From Crateriforma conspicua (lineage in GTDB: Bacteria; Planctomycetota; Planctomycetia; Pirellulales; Pirellulaceae): a stretch of 64,000 nt of DNA. Positions 9,955 through 18,837 of this stretch are shown here, in pieces (within the stretch, counting starts at the first letter, position 1; each line of letters opens with the position of its first letter). Both the position numbers and the translations under genes were made by a program. Under the pieces are notes generated by a model that saw nothing but the letters and a program-made list of their open reading frames with translations, had not been told where the DNA came from and did not search any database. Location of the stretch: NCBI RefSeq assembly GCF_007752935.1, contig NZ_CP036319.1, positions 2,976,001-3,040,000 on the forward strand, given 5' to 3'.

Positions 9955-10620
9955 TTGGAAGACCAAAACTCCAGTTCGATCGATGCGGCGGAAGCGACGC
10001 TGCTAAGACGATTGCGTGCGGGCGGTCCGTCTGCGCTGGCGGATGTGTTTTCGACGTATCAAGAACGTTTGCACCGCATGGTCTCGTTTCGACTGGACCC
10101 CCGCGTCCGCGGACGGATCGATGCGGCCGACGTTTTGCAGGAAGCGTACCTGCGGATTTCACGCCGGTTGGTGGATTTTCTGGACCAGCCATCGGTATCG
10201 TTCTTTGTCTGGGTGCGACAACAGACGCTGCAAGTGCTGATCGACATGCAGCGGACACAGTTTCGCGAAGCACGCAGCCCGCAACGCGAAATTCGGTTGG
10301 CCACACCGGGCGATTCTGCGGCGACCAGTTTGTCGATCGCGTGTCGTTTGGTCGACGCGATCCAGTCGCCCAGCCAGATCGTCAGCCGAAACGAAGCCCT
10401 GCATCGTGTTCGTGAGGCGTTGGAATCAATGAACCCGATCGATCGTGAAGTGTTGGCGTTGCGACATTTCGAACAACTCGGCAACGCGGAAGTCGCACAG
10501 ATTTTGAATCTCAGCCCCACCGCCGCCAGCAATCGATACGTGCGGGCCGCCGGTCGACTGGCCGACATTGTCAGTCAGGTTCGCGCCGACACGTCCGGAC
10601 AACCCAAGGATGCACCGTGA
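9955..10620 (+). CDS. ECF-type RNA polymerase sigma factor (kinase-linked)
   Basis: A 221-residue product if it starts at TTG 9955, which has GGAA five bases upstream; no ATG or GTG precedes the conserved part closely, so the start is uncertain. Region 2 is LADVFSTYQERLHRMVSFRL...RIDAADVLQEAYLRISRRL, and region 4 is ALESMNPIDREVLALRHFEQLGNAEVAQILNLSPTAASNRY. No anti-sigma gene is adjacent. Instead its TGA overlaps the GTG start of a Ser/Thr kinase gene (GTGA), as in planctomycete sigma factors paired with kinases. It is divergent from the EF-hand/PSCyt1/DUF1501 row, a possible but unproven target. Confidence 0.87.
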   Translation: MEDQNSSSIDAAEATLLRRLRAGGPSALADVFSTYQERLHRMVSFRLDPRVRGRIDAADVLQEAYLRISRRLVDFLDQPSVSFFVWVRQQTLQVLIDMQRTQFREARSPQREIRLATPGDSAATSLSIACRLVDAIQSPSQIVSRNEALHRVREALESMNPIDREVLALRHFEQLGNAEVAQILNLSPTAASNRYVRAAGRLADIVSQVRADTSGQPKDAP

Positions 10621-13490
10621 TCGATCCCGGCCGAAATGATCCTGAATCTTCCGGTGAAAGTTTGCCGTTGGGTCACGATTCGCAACAGCGACATCCCGTG
10701 GATCTGATCGCCGAAGATTTTGCGATGCGAATCCGACGGGGCGAAACGCCGGACATCGAATCGATCGCGGCGTCGCATCCGGAGCATGCCGATAAGTTGC
10801 GGCAAATGCTGCCGTCGATCGAAGCGATGGAAAAGCTGAACTTCGGCGGCACGCGTCGTGACATCTCGGCGACCACCACGGGGGCATTGTCGGCCGACGA
10901 CGACCTGTCGTTCCATTGCTTCATCGCCCCCGAAACGATCGGTGACTTTCGAATCGTTCGCCAAATCGCTCGCGGCGGGATGGGCGTCGTCTATGAAGCC
11001 GTTCAGGAATCATTGGGGCGACACGTTGCATTGAAAGTGATGAGCTGGCGTGCGGCGGATCATCCGTCCCATCGACAGCGATTTCAACGCGAAGCCGAAG
11101 CGATCGCCGGCCTGCACCATACGAACATCGTGTCCGTGTATGGCGTGGGGCAACAAGATGACTTGCTGTTTTACGCGATGCACTTGGTCGACGGTGTCAG
11201 TCTGGCCGATTTGCTTGCCGGCACCGGTCCCGACATCGGTGTCGACTTGCAAAATGATCGACAAACCGCTGCTTGGATCGCAACGATCGCCGACGCGCTG
11301 GAATATGCGCACGGTCAAGGCGTGCTGCACCGTGACATCAAGCCCGCCAATTTGATGGTCGATCGAGACCATCATGTCTGGTTGACCGATTTTGGACTGG
11401 CTGCCGATCCATCGTCGGACCGCTTCACGCAGACCGGTGAAATCGTCGGCACGTTGCGCTACATGGCACCGGAGCAACTGAAGGGACGGTTGGATGTCCG
11501 CAGCGACGTGTATTGTTTGGGGCTGACGCTGTACGAATTGCTGACCGGTCGTGCAGCGATCCAAGGGACTCCGGCGGAGTTATTGTCAGCCGAAAACCGT
11601 CGTCGAATCGCACCACCGCGTTCGCTGCGTGCGTCCATCCCCGGCGATCTGCAGACGATCGTGATGAAGGCGGTGTCGGAAGACCCGACACATCGGTACG
11701 CCACCGCGGGCGAATTTCGCGACGATCTACGGCGTTTTTTAGCCGGGCGACCGATCGCGGCGCGGCGGGTCGGTGCGATGGAGCGGTCCTGGCGTTGGGC
11801 CAAACGGAATCCCGGGATCGCGTCGCTTTCGGGAACCGTGCTGGTGCTGTTGTTGTCGGTCATCACGCTGTTGTCGGTCATCAACCGCAGTCGCACACGT
11901 TCGTTGACGGCAATCGGCAAAGCGTATGACCAGGCGGCCGAAAATTTGCGGCAACGAAGTGCGGCGTTGGACGAAGCGGAACGCGCGCGAGAGTCGGCCG
12001 TCCGCGAACGATCACGTGCCGAGACGAATCTGACGCTGGCGTTGTCGGCATTCCAAGAAATCGTGGACAACGTGGCCGGGCGAACCGGTGTCGCCGAATC
12101 GGTGTGGGAAAGCGTGGGTGATGACTTGATGCGCGACGCCGACTCCGGTGCAACGCTTGGAGACGATGATGTGCAACTAATGGAGAATCTGCTGCAGTTC
12201 TTCGAAAAGTTCGCCGATGAAAATGCGACCGATTTGCGGATGCCGGCGGCCGACGCACGGCGCAGCATCGGCGACATTCTGTTCCGTCTGGGACGTCCCG
12301 ACGAAGCACGCGAATCGTATGACCAGGCTTGGCAAATCTATTCGCAATTGCGCGGTGAAGACGAAGGCGACGCCGTGGATCCGACCGTCCCGGTGGAATC
12401 GCCCATTGCGGTGGCTTGGGGCCAAATGCGTGTCGCCGCGGCACTGCGACGACCCTCCGACGTGCGGGCTTGGTTGCAACGCTGTCGCCAATGGTGCTTC
12501 GACGGCCAGGACAAACCCGCGACATCCGATTTGACGTTCCTTTGGGCAAAGTCGCTTCGACTGGCGGGCAGCTTGACGCTGTCAACGGAGTGGATGACGG
12601 GCATGCGTCCATCGACCAACGGCTCTGGTCCAGGACCCGATTCCTTGCTAGCTCGATTGATGGGGGAATCACGTCGGCGTGGCCCCAACCGCGCGGTGGC
12701 GCAGTATCGTTGGCACCAGCAGTGCAGTCGCGAAGCGATCCAGTGGCTGGAAGTTTTGTTGGAGACAGATCCACAGCGAAAGGTTTATGCGCAAACGTTG
12801 GCGGCGGCACATCAAGACATCGCGCGTCAGGGTCGCACGCGACGCGATGAAGCGGAATCGGCAAAGCATCATCGCGACGAAGCGATCCGAATTTTGGATG
12901 ATCTGTCCAAACGTTTTCCCGAGGATCCTGATATCCAGTACCAGTTTGCTGACACGCTGGCTAGCGCGGCGATCGGCGATACCCCGCCGGTTGCGTTTTC
13001 ACGCGCCTCGGATGACTTGAGACATTCGATTCGTCTGGCCAACGAGTTGGTGCGAAAGTATCCCGACAGCGCGGAATATCAATCGTTGCAAGCCAGTGTG
13101 CAAATGAAGTTGGCCATCAGCCAGTATGCGGCCGGACGTGGCGATCGAGCCCAAGACATGATCGATGAAAGCTTGGTGACCCAACGAAGGATCGTGCAAC
13201 AACATCCCGATGTTCCCATGTTCCGCGTTGCACTGGCACAGTCGTTGTGGAGCATGGCCGATCTGCAGCGTCGTCAACGGAAACCGGTCGACGCACTTCG
13301 ATCCATCAACGAAGCGATCGAAACATTGGAAAGCGACCAGGGAGGACGCTTTGGCAAAGTCCGCCAGGCGTATCTGAACCAGTTGCGGCAACGTCGCCAG
13401 GGGATCCAAAACGCTCTGCGTCCCGGCCCGCTTCGCGATTCGAGCGGCAACGATGCTTCGGCGGATGCCGATGAAGCTGCGACGCCCTAA
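10617..13490 (+). CDS. Membrane Ser/Thr protein kinase with C-terminal TPR-like region
   Basis: A 957-residue protein with a GTG start at 10617, overlapping the sigma factor stop by four bases, which suggests translational coupling. Residues about 25-75 (IAEDFAMRIRRGETPDIESIAASHPEHADKL in pieces) form the helical segment typical of planctomycete kinases. The kinase domain has the Gly loop IARGGMGVVYEA near 120, VALKVM (Lys about 140), catalytic H238-R-D240, D258-F-G and APEQL. One membrane segment lies at about 405-422, followed by a coiled-coil-like stretch and a long helical, TPR-like region to the C-terminus that probably faces the outside. It likely controls the coupled sigma factor by phosphorylation (inference). 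A signal input domain of known type was not recognised. Confidence 0.92.
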   Translation: MIDPGRNDPESSGESLPLGHDSQQRHPVDLIAEDFAMRIRRGETPDIESIAASHPEHADKLRQMLPSIEAMEKLNFGGTRRDISATTTGALSADDDLSFHCFIAPETIGDFRIVRQIARGGMGVVYEAVQESLGRHVALKVMSWRAADHPSHRQRFQREAEAIAGLHHTNIVSVYGVGQQDDLLFYAMHLVDGVSLADLLAGTGPDIGVDLQNDRQTAAWIATIADALEYAHGQGVLHRDIKPANLMVDRDHHVWLTDFGLAADPSSDRFTQTGEIVGTLRYMAPEQLKGRLDVRSDVYCLGLTLYELLTGRAAIQGTPAELLSAENRRRIAPPRSLRASIPGDLQTIVMKAVSEDPTHRYATAGEFRDDLRRFLAGRPIAARRVGAMERSWRWAKRNPGIASLSGTVLVLLLSVITLLSVINRSRTRSLTAIGKAYDQAAENLRQRSAALDEAERARESAVRERSRAETNLTLALSAFQEIVDNVAGRTGVAESVWESVGDDLMRDADSGATLGDDDVQLMENLLQFFEKFADENATDLRMPAADARRSIGDILFRLGRPDEARESYDQAWQIYSQLRGEDEGDAVDPTVPVESPIAVAWGQMRVAAALRRPSDVRAWLQRCRQWCFDGQDKPATSDLTFLWAKSLRLAGSLTLSTEWMTGMRPSTNGSGPGPDSLLARLMGESRRRGPNRAVAQYRWHQQCSREAIQWLEVLLETDPQRKVYAQTLAAAHQDIARQGRTRRDEAESAKHHRDEAIRILDDLSKRFPEDPDIQYQFADTLASAAIGDTPPVAFSRASDDLRHSIRLANELVRKYPDSAEYQSLQASVQMKLAISQYAAGRGDRAQDMIDESLVTQRRIVQQHPDVPMFRVALAQSLWSMADLQRRQRKPVDALRSINEAIETLESDQGGRFGKVRQAYLNQLRQRRQGIQNALRPGPLRDSSGNDASADADEAATP

Positions 13491-13744
13491 TGACGCGGGA
13501 GTGTCTTCGGCGGTGATTGTGAATCCGCATTCGTTTCGCCGCACGAACCAAGTTGGACATCTGAATACCCCTGGGCGAACTCGTTCGCGTCTCTGGCGTT
13601 CAATGACCTACAAAATCGGATGCACCAGGAGTCTCTGGTGGGTGGTTTTCGATTGCCAACAGGAGGGGGGCTGGCGTTACGCTGAATTGGGTGTGTGTCA
13701 GGTGCAGTATCGGTCATCCATTCGCGGGTTCGTTGTGATGATCG

Positions 13745-16700
13745 ATGGACAACAAAACAACGAGTCTTCCGGTGCGTACATTTCGCTTTGGTTCCCGTGG
13801 ACGCTACGGTGCGGCATTTTGCGGCATTCTGATGTTTGCCGCGTCGGCGTTTGCAAAGACCGGTGAATCTGATTCGCCGAATCGTGATCCGATGGCGTCG
13901 ATTGCCGCGACCGCGACGGAGGTGGTTGCTGGTCAGCCGATGGGGTTTGGCAAAATCGTACTGACGTTTGTCGACGGCGAAGGTCCGGTCATCTATCCCG
14001 ATCAAACGATTCGCGTGGTCGATGCCGAACAACGTGTCTTCTATCCCGTTGTGACGTATCAGTACGACAAAGACGAAGGAGCGTATCAAGCATCATCGAT
14101 CGAAGCGAATTTTGCGCTCAGGGGCGATGGTCCGCTTTCGATTCAACTCGTTCATGACCAGGACGTGTTGTTCGAAGAATCCTTGTCGTCGGTCAAAGTG
14201 TCTGCACAACGAGTCCAGAAGTTGCGTGACCAGTGGTGGAGGGCGCTTCAAGATGACGTTGCGCGTTTCGGACAAGTCGGCCGCGCGGAGTTACAAGCGA
14301 TTCTGGACACGATGGCATTTCGGTTCGGTATTCCCGAGCATCGACGAATCGAAGTGCAAGCCAAAACGATGGATTCGAAATCGCTGGAGGACCAGTTTGA
14401 ACGAGCGGTGAAGATGCTGCTCGGGTTCGAATCAGTGCAGTTGGCCATTCATAAATCCACGGAAACCGGCGGTACCGCTTCAAACCTGCGACGCGACGAT
14501 GCGTCGAACGCGGACATGCCCTTGCCAAAGCGCAGGACCGTTCGCAGTTTGCGGATCCCCGATTTTCCGGCGACCGCGGTGGAAGCGATCTCCCATCGGA
14601 CGCCGGCAGAATGTTTCTACGTTCGCACGGGTTCGGTCAACAACTATCGTCACCTGCGACGATTGTTGGTCGGCTGGGGCGGATCGCTGGACGATGTGGT
14701 GGCGACGAGTGTCATCGAACAATCGACCCGGCAAAAGATCGAACGCCAACTTGGGCTTCCCGGCGATCCGGACGAACTGACACCGATCGAACCACATTTA
14801 TCGGATCTGGCTTTGATCGGTTCGGATCCGTTCTTCGACGATGGAGCCGCGGTCGGACTGTTGTTGCAGACAAAGTCCACGGGGCCACTGAAAGCGATTC
14901 TCCAGCAGTGGCGGGATCATGCGGAATCACAGACCGCCGGATGCAACAGACAACAGGTCAACATTGCCGGTCACGCGGTGGATTTCCTTGGCACCTCCGA
15001 CCACCTGGTGCGTTCGTTTCTGGCGGAAGACGACGGCTTCTTGCTGATCACCAATTCGAAAACCTTGGCGCAGAGATTCTTTGAAACCGGTCGCGGAATC
15101 GATGCGTTGGGCAAACGAAAAGAGTTTCAATACGCCAAATGGAAGACCAGGGGAAGCGGCCGGAGTTATGCGTTTCTGTACCTGGGGGATCCGTTTTTCC
15201 AAAACTTGATCAGCCCCCATTATCGCATCGAGATGTTGCGGCGTGAACGAGCGTTGAATGAGATTCGGCAATTGAAGATCGCGCACTTGATGGCGGCTGG
15301 CGAGGGAAACAGTGACCTGGATGACTTGGGACTGATTCGTGAACGATACCTGCCAGAAACATTCGGCCAGCGTCCCGACGATGCCCGTGCTTTTCAGCTG
15401 GAAGAGGTTTATCAAGATAGCTTGCGTGGCGTTCCAGGAACCTTTTTGCCGATCCCCGACGTGCCACTGGACAGGGCAACGCGAATGGAGGTGGCGACGT
15501 ACCAACGCTTTGCATCGGAGTATCTGCGTTTGTGGCGGCGCGCCGATCCGGTTGCGGTTGTTTTTCGCGATGAAGGGATCGATCCAGGTTCCCAGCATTT
15601 GCGGACATCGCTGCAAATCGTCATCACGCCGTACGCCGAAGACCGGTATCGATTGCTGCGAAAACACCTCGGCCCCGCGACATCGCGAGCATTGATAACG
15701 TCCGATCCACCGTTGTTGTACGGTCAAGCGACGGTGCGAATGAGCGAAAGGACGAACACCAGCCACCACATTCTGTTTGGGATTCGCGACGATCGGTTGG
15801 ATTTTCAAATCGATCGCGGAAAGGTACGCCTGGACGATGCTGGGACGTCCGGTTTGTATGCCAGTTCACGTGGTTTTCTGGCGATGCGTCCGGGACGGCT
15901 TGAGGTGTTGAAGATGTTGGCGTCGGTGCTGTTGAAGGGAGAGGAGTACGTCGCATCGAAGCCAGCGTCCGCACCAAAGAAATCGGGAATGATGCCACCA
16001 CCCAACTTATTGCCCGGCGGAAATCCAAGCGGTGCGTCCGCCATCATCTATCTGGGATGGGCGCTGTCCAAGATGCGTCCCAGTGATCCAGGGATGATGA
16101 AGTATGCATCGATGGTTGATCTGACCAATGAGAACTGCATTGTCGGTGAATCCGCGGATACTCGGCAATGGACGCGGAAGCAGTTGGTCGAGACGTCGAA
16201 CCATGAGACGCACCAGGCGTTCTTGACGATGAATCCGTTGCATGGGTCCAAAGTCGAACCGTACATCCAAGCCTACACCTTCATGCAAGCACGTCACCAT
16301 TCATCCCAGGGCGCGATCTGGTTGGACCGAATGGGATCATGGTTCCGTGTGCCCGAGGAATCCGCCAAACAACGTGTCCAAACGCTGCTTGGCGGTGATC
16401 TCGTGTGTCCTTTGGGCGGCGAATACGTTCATCAAACCCGCGACGGTGATTCTGTTTGGACCAGTACTCGCTGGGAAACTAATTCCGCGTTCGACGTGAC
16501 CGCCGCCGATCCGCAGTGGCGTTTCCCCTTTTTGGATTGGCTGCAAGCTTTGCGTGTTGAATTCGACATGTCCAATAACACGCTGTACGCCACCGTGCAT
16601 CTGGAGGTCGCCGACGGTGATCGCGACTCGGCTGGTATTCCAAGGGGAGTGATCACCACGACGGACTTGCCGTCATCGACGTCGCCAAACCACGGGCTTG

Positions 16701-16996
16701 TCTCGAAGAATTTGACGACTCCCCTGGAGCAAGTCGCGACAGATTGGGTGCTGGGGGTGCGTGCGGCGGAGTTTGATCGCGGCGTTGTCATCACGCACGT
16801 CTATCCCAACAGCCCGGCACAACGGGCGGGTCTGCGAAATGAAGACATCGTGTTGGGGGTGGACGGAAACGACATCACCACATCCGATCAATTGCGCGAG
16901 TTCATTCGCCAGCTTCCGGATCGCTCGTGGTGTCTGGTTCGGATCCAACGCGGCAGTGCGGTGCATCGCTATCGAGTGCATCTGCCGAAAGACTGA
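13745..16996 (+). CDS. Large secreted protein of unknown function with C-terminal PDZ domain
   Basis: A 1083-residue protein from ATG 13745 with a signal peptide-like N-terminus (YGAAFCGILMFAASAFAKTG). Only the last 80 or so residues are recognisable: a PDZ domain from about 1000 (VVITHVYPNSPAQRAGLRNE, DIVLGVDGNDITT). The middle has an alternation of alpha/beta text (PAECFYVRTGSVNNYRHL, FLAEDDGFLLITNSKTLAQRFF) without a known catalytic motif; no HtrA-type Ser protease triad was seen. It follows the sigma/kinase pair after 254 nt in which I found no gene. The next gene is convergent only 14 nt downstream. It may be a substrate, scaffold or effector of the kinase module; this is inference from position. 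Confidence 0.8.
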   Translation: MDNKTTSLPVRTFRFGSRGRYGAAFCGILMFAASAFAKTGESDSPNRDPMASIAATATEVVAGQPMGFGKIVLTFVDGEGPVIYPDQTIRVVDAEQRVFYPVVTYQYDKDEGAYQASSIEANFALRGDGPLSIQLVHDQDVLFEESLSSVKVSAQRVQKLRDQWWRALQDDVARFGQVGRAELQAILDTMAFRFGIPEHRRIEVQAKTMDSKSLEDQFERAVKMLLGFESVQLAIHKSTETGGTASNLRRDDASNADMPLPKRRTVRSLRIPDFPATAVEAISHRTPAECFYVRTGSVNNYRHLRRLLVGWGGSLDDVVATSVIEQSTRQKIERQLGLPGDPDELTPIEPHLSDLALIGSDPFFDDGAAVGLLLQTKSTGPLKAILQQWRDHAESQTAGCNRQQVNIAGHAVDFLGTSDHLVRSFLAEDDGFLLITNSKTLAQRFFETGRGIDALGKRKEFQYAKWKTRGSGRSYAFLYLGDPFFQNLISPHYRIEMLRRERALNEIRQLKIAHLMAAGEGNSDLDDLGLIRERYLPETFGQRPDDARAFQLEEVYQDSLRGVPGTFLPIPDVPLDRATRMEVATYQRFASEYLRLWRRADPVAVVFRDEGIDPGSQHLRTSLQIVITPYAEDRYRLLRKHLGPATSRALITSDPPLLYGQATVRMSERTNTSHHILFGIRDDRLDFQIDRGKVRLDDAGTSGLYASSRGFLAMRPGRLEVLKMLASVLLKGEEYVASKPASAPKKSGMMPPPNLLPGGNPSGASAIIYLGWALSKMRPSDPGMMKYASMVDLTNENCIVGESADTRQWTRKQLVETSNHETHQAFLTMNPLHGSKVEPYIQAYTFMQARHHSSQGAIWLDRMGSWFRVPEESAKQRVQTLLGGDLVCPLGGEYVHQTRDGDSVWTSTRWETNSAFDVTAADPQWRFPFLDWLQALRVEFDMSNNTLYATVHLEVADGDRDSAGIPRGVITTTDLPSSTSPNHGLVSKNLTTPLEQVATDWVLGVRAAEFDRGVVITHVYPNSPAQRAGLRNEDIVLGVDGNDITTSDQLREFIRQLPDRSWCLVRIQRGSAVHRYRVHLPKD

Positions 16997-17010
16997 TGAA
17001 GCGTTTCACC

Positions 17011-17901
17011 CTATCGCACGATCAGCACCGACGTCGGGCTGTGATGCAGCACATGTCGTGACACGCTGCCCAACACGATGCGGTCCCAAGCACTTTGATG
17101 GCTGTCGCCCGTGACGACCAACTGGCAATCCAGTGCATCGGCCTGTTCGACGATGGTGCGACCGATGTGTGAGGATTCGATCAGGCTGGTTTCGGCGGCG
17201 AAGCCTTTGTCCAGGAACTTCTGCTGCAGAGCTTTCAAGTGATCCGACGCGGCGTCTTTCGCCTGTTCCAGATAGCCGCGTGCACGCACCAGAATGTCTT
17301 GACGATAGAACGTCATGATTTCTTGGACGTGGATCAAGTGCAGTTTCGTCGATTCCGGCATGGCGATGCGGTCGATCCAGTCCAGGAATAGTGCGTCGCT
17401 GGTGGGATTTCCGACGGCGATCAAAATACGATCGGTCAGCTTTTCCGATTCGGTTTGGGATGCATCATCTGAACTGCGGGTCACCAGTGCGCTACACTCG
17501 GCGTGCGTGGCCGCGTGATCGGAAACACTGCCCAGCAGCACGCGTTCCAGCGCGCTATGGCCGACCGCACCGGTGACGATCAGATCCGCGTTTGATTCTT
17601 TCGCCTGGCGAGTCAGCTCGAATCCGGGCGGACCGACCGCGACGGTGGTCTTGATGGAACGAAATTGATCCTTGTGTTGGTCTGCCAGGCGATTCAACGC
17701 TTCGCTGACCGCATCACGTTGTTCGGTGACCAACAGCGGCACATCCATCGGAAAACCGACACCGGAGAAATCATAGGTCGGCATCGGCACAACCACTTCG
17801 GTCAATTCGATGTCCATCTGATCGGACCCGACCAAGCCGGCCAACTGGTCCAGAGCAGCGATTGAGTGTTTCGATTGATCGATCGCGACCAAAAACTTCA
17901 T
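17011..17901 (-). CDS. Tandem universal stress protein (two Usp domains)
   Basis: A 296-residue protein made of two Usp domains (about 1-145 and 155-296). The first opens MKFLVAIDQS and has the ATP-binding pattern G-2x-G-9x-G-S at G111, G114, G124 and S125 (GAVGHSALERVLLGS). The second opens ILIAVGNPTSDALFL and has the corresponding GDSHQSAWDRIVLGS, in which the second Gly is His268, so nucleotide binding may differ between halves. Such tandem proteins are cytoplasmic stress or energy-state factors. The gene converges on the PDZ protein gene with 14 nt between stops. Confidence 0.9.
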   Translation of the reverse strand: MKFLVAIDQSKHSIAALDQLAGLVGSDQMDIELTEVVVPMPTYDFSGVGFPMDVPLLVTEQRDAVSEALNRLADQHKDQFRSIKTTVAVGPPGFELTRQAKESNADLIVTGAVGHSALERVLLGSVSDHAATHAECSALVTRSSDDASQTESEKLTDRILIAVGNPTSDALFLDWIDRIAMPESTKLHLIHVQEIMTFYRQDILVRARGYLEQAKDAASDHLKALQQKFLDKGFAAETSLIESSHIGRTIVEQADALDCQLVVTGDSHQSAWDRIVLGSVSRHVLHHSPTSVLIVR

Positions 17902-18104
17902 CGGTCATTCCTTGTAAGTTGTCGTTCCAGTCGTGACGCACGGCACCGATTGGGCCTGCGGTCGTCAAGAATGCCTGCGGTGTGCCAAAAACTTTGAACG
18001 CCTGGGGATTCTTGCCGGGAAAAACCAAGCGGCATCAGCTCGGTTGCATTTACAATATTCCGGCCTCTGACTTTCCGACTCTTCGCCCCGATCAGGTGAC
18101 ACCC

Positions 18105-18716
18105 ATGCGTTGGTATGCCTTCTGTGCCCTCTTCATTCTAAGCTTGCCGGCCGTCGCGGACGATCATGCGGAATTGGAAAGACCGACGCTGGAAAAGAAG
18201 GCGTTGGCGGCAAAGGCGGCCAAGAAGAATGCGGCGGTGTCGGAACTGTCCGTGTATGAAGTCACCGTGGCTAGCCATCGCTTGACCGAAGCAGTCGATC
18301 CGGATCTGTCCAACACGGAGATTCTTCAATGGCTTGGCACCAAGGAAGGCCAGTCGAACGTCCAGTCGACGACCACGCTGCGACAATCGTGTGTGCAAGG
18401 AATGAAATCGTCGGTCCAGTTCGGTCGGGAGGTTGCGGTGGTCGAAGGCGAAGTGTCCACCGGACGCGGTGTCGTTTCTAAACGACTAAAACAATTATCC
18501 GTGGGTTCGATGTGCCAGTGCACCATCAAACCACAAGGGAAAAAGTTGTTGATGGAAATCGATGTCGAGCAATCGCTGATCGGTGATGCCGACGACGAAT
18601 CGATGCCACCGGAGATCCACATTCAAACCATCAGCACGACCCTCGTTGTGACGCCCGATCAACCAGTCGTCATCGGTGGCGATGACCGGAACGTCATGGT
18701 GCTGACGGTTCGGTGA
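18105..18716 (+). CDS. Small secreted protein of unknown function
   Basis: A 203-residue protein; ATG 18105 begins a signal peptide (MRWYAFCALFILSLPAVADD). The mature N-terminus is Lys/Ala-rich (LEKKALAAKAAKKNAA). The C-terminal part, STTLVVTPDQPVVIGGDDRN, resembles the end of secretin-type beta modules, where repeated T-x-V-x-V-x-DGxxVVIGG text is common, but it is too short for a secretin and the similarity is weak. No catalytic motif seen. It is divergent from the universal stress protein gene and followed by a dispersed repeat copy. Confidence 0.72.
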   Translation: MRWYAFCALFILSLPAVADDHAELERPTLEKKALAAKAAKKNAAVSELSVYEVTVASHRLTEAVDPDLSNTEILQWLGTKEGQSNVQSTTTLRQSCVQGMKSSVQFGREVAVVEGEVSTGRGVVSKRLKQLSVGSMCQCTIKPQGKKLLMEIDVEQSLIGDADDESMPPEIHIQTISTTLVVTPDQPVVIGGDDRNVMVLTVR

Positions 18717-18795
18717 TCGATGGCGGACGCCCGCCGGTTGCGGACGTCACCCGACGGTGGCGTTTTTGACTCAGGTGCAACATGCTGTGTGCGCT

Positions 18796-18818
18796 ACTTT
18801 CGCGGAGCGAAAGGCGAC
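18796..18818. repeat. Copy of the dispersed intergenic repeat
   Basis: These 23 bases are identical to 273-295 of the inverted repeat near the window start, including GCGGAGCGAAAGGCGAC. Only one arm is present. It lies between convergent genes, 79 nt after the stop of the small secreted protein and 20 nt before the egtD stop. Confidence 0.75.
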
Positions 18819-18837
18819 TTTGTGACCGAGCTGGCGG

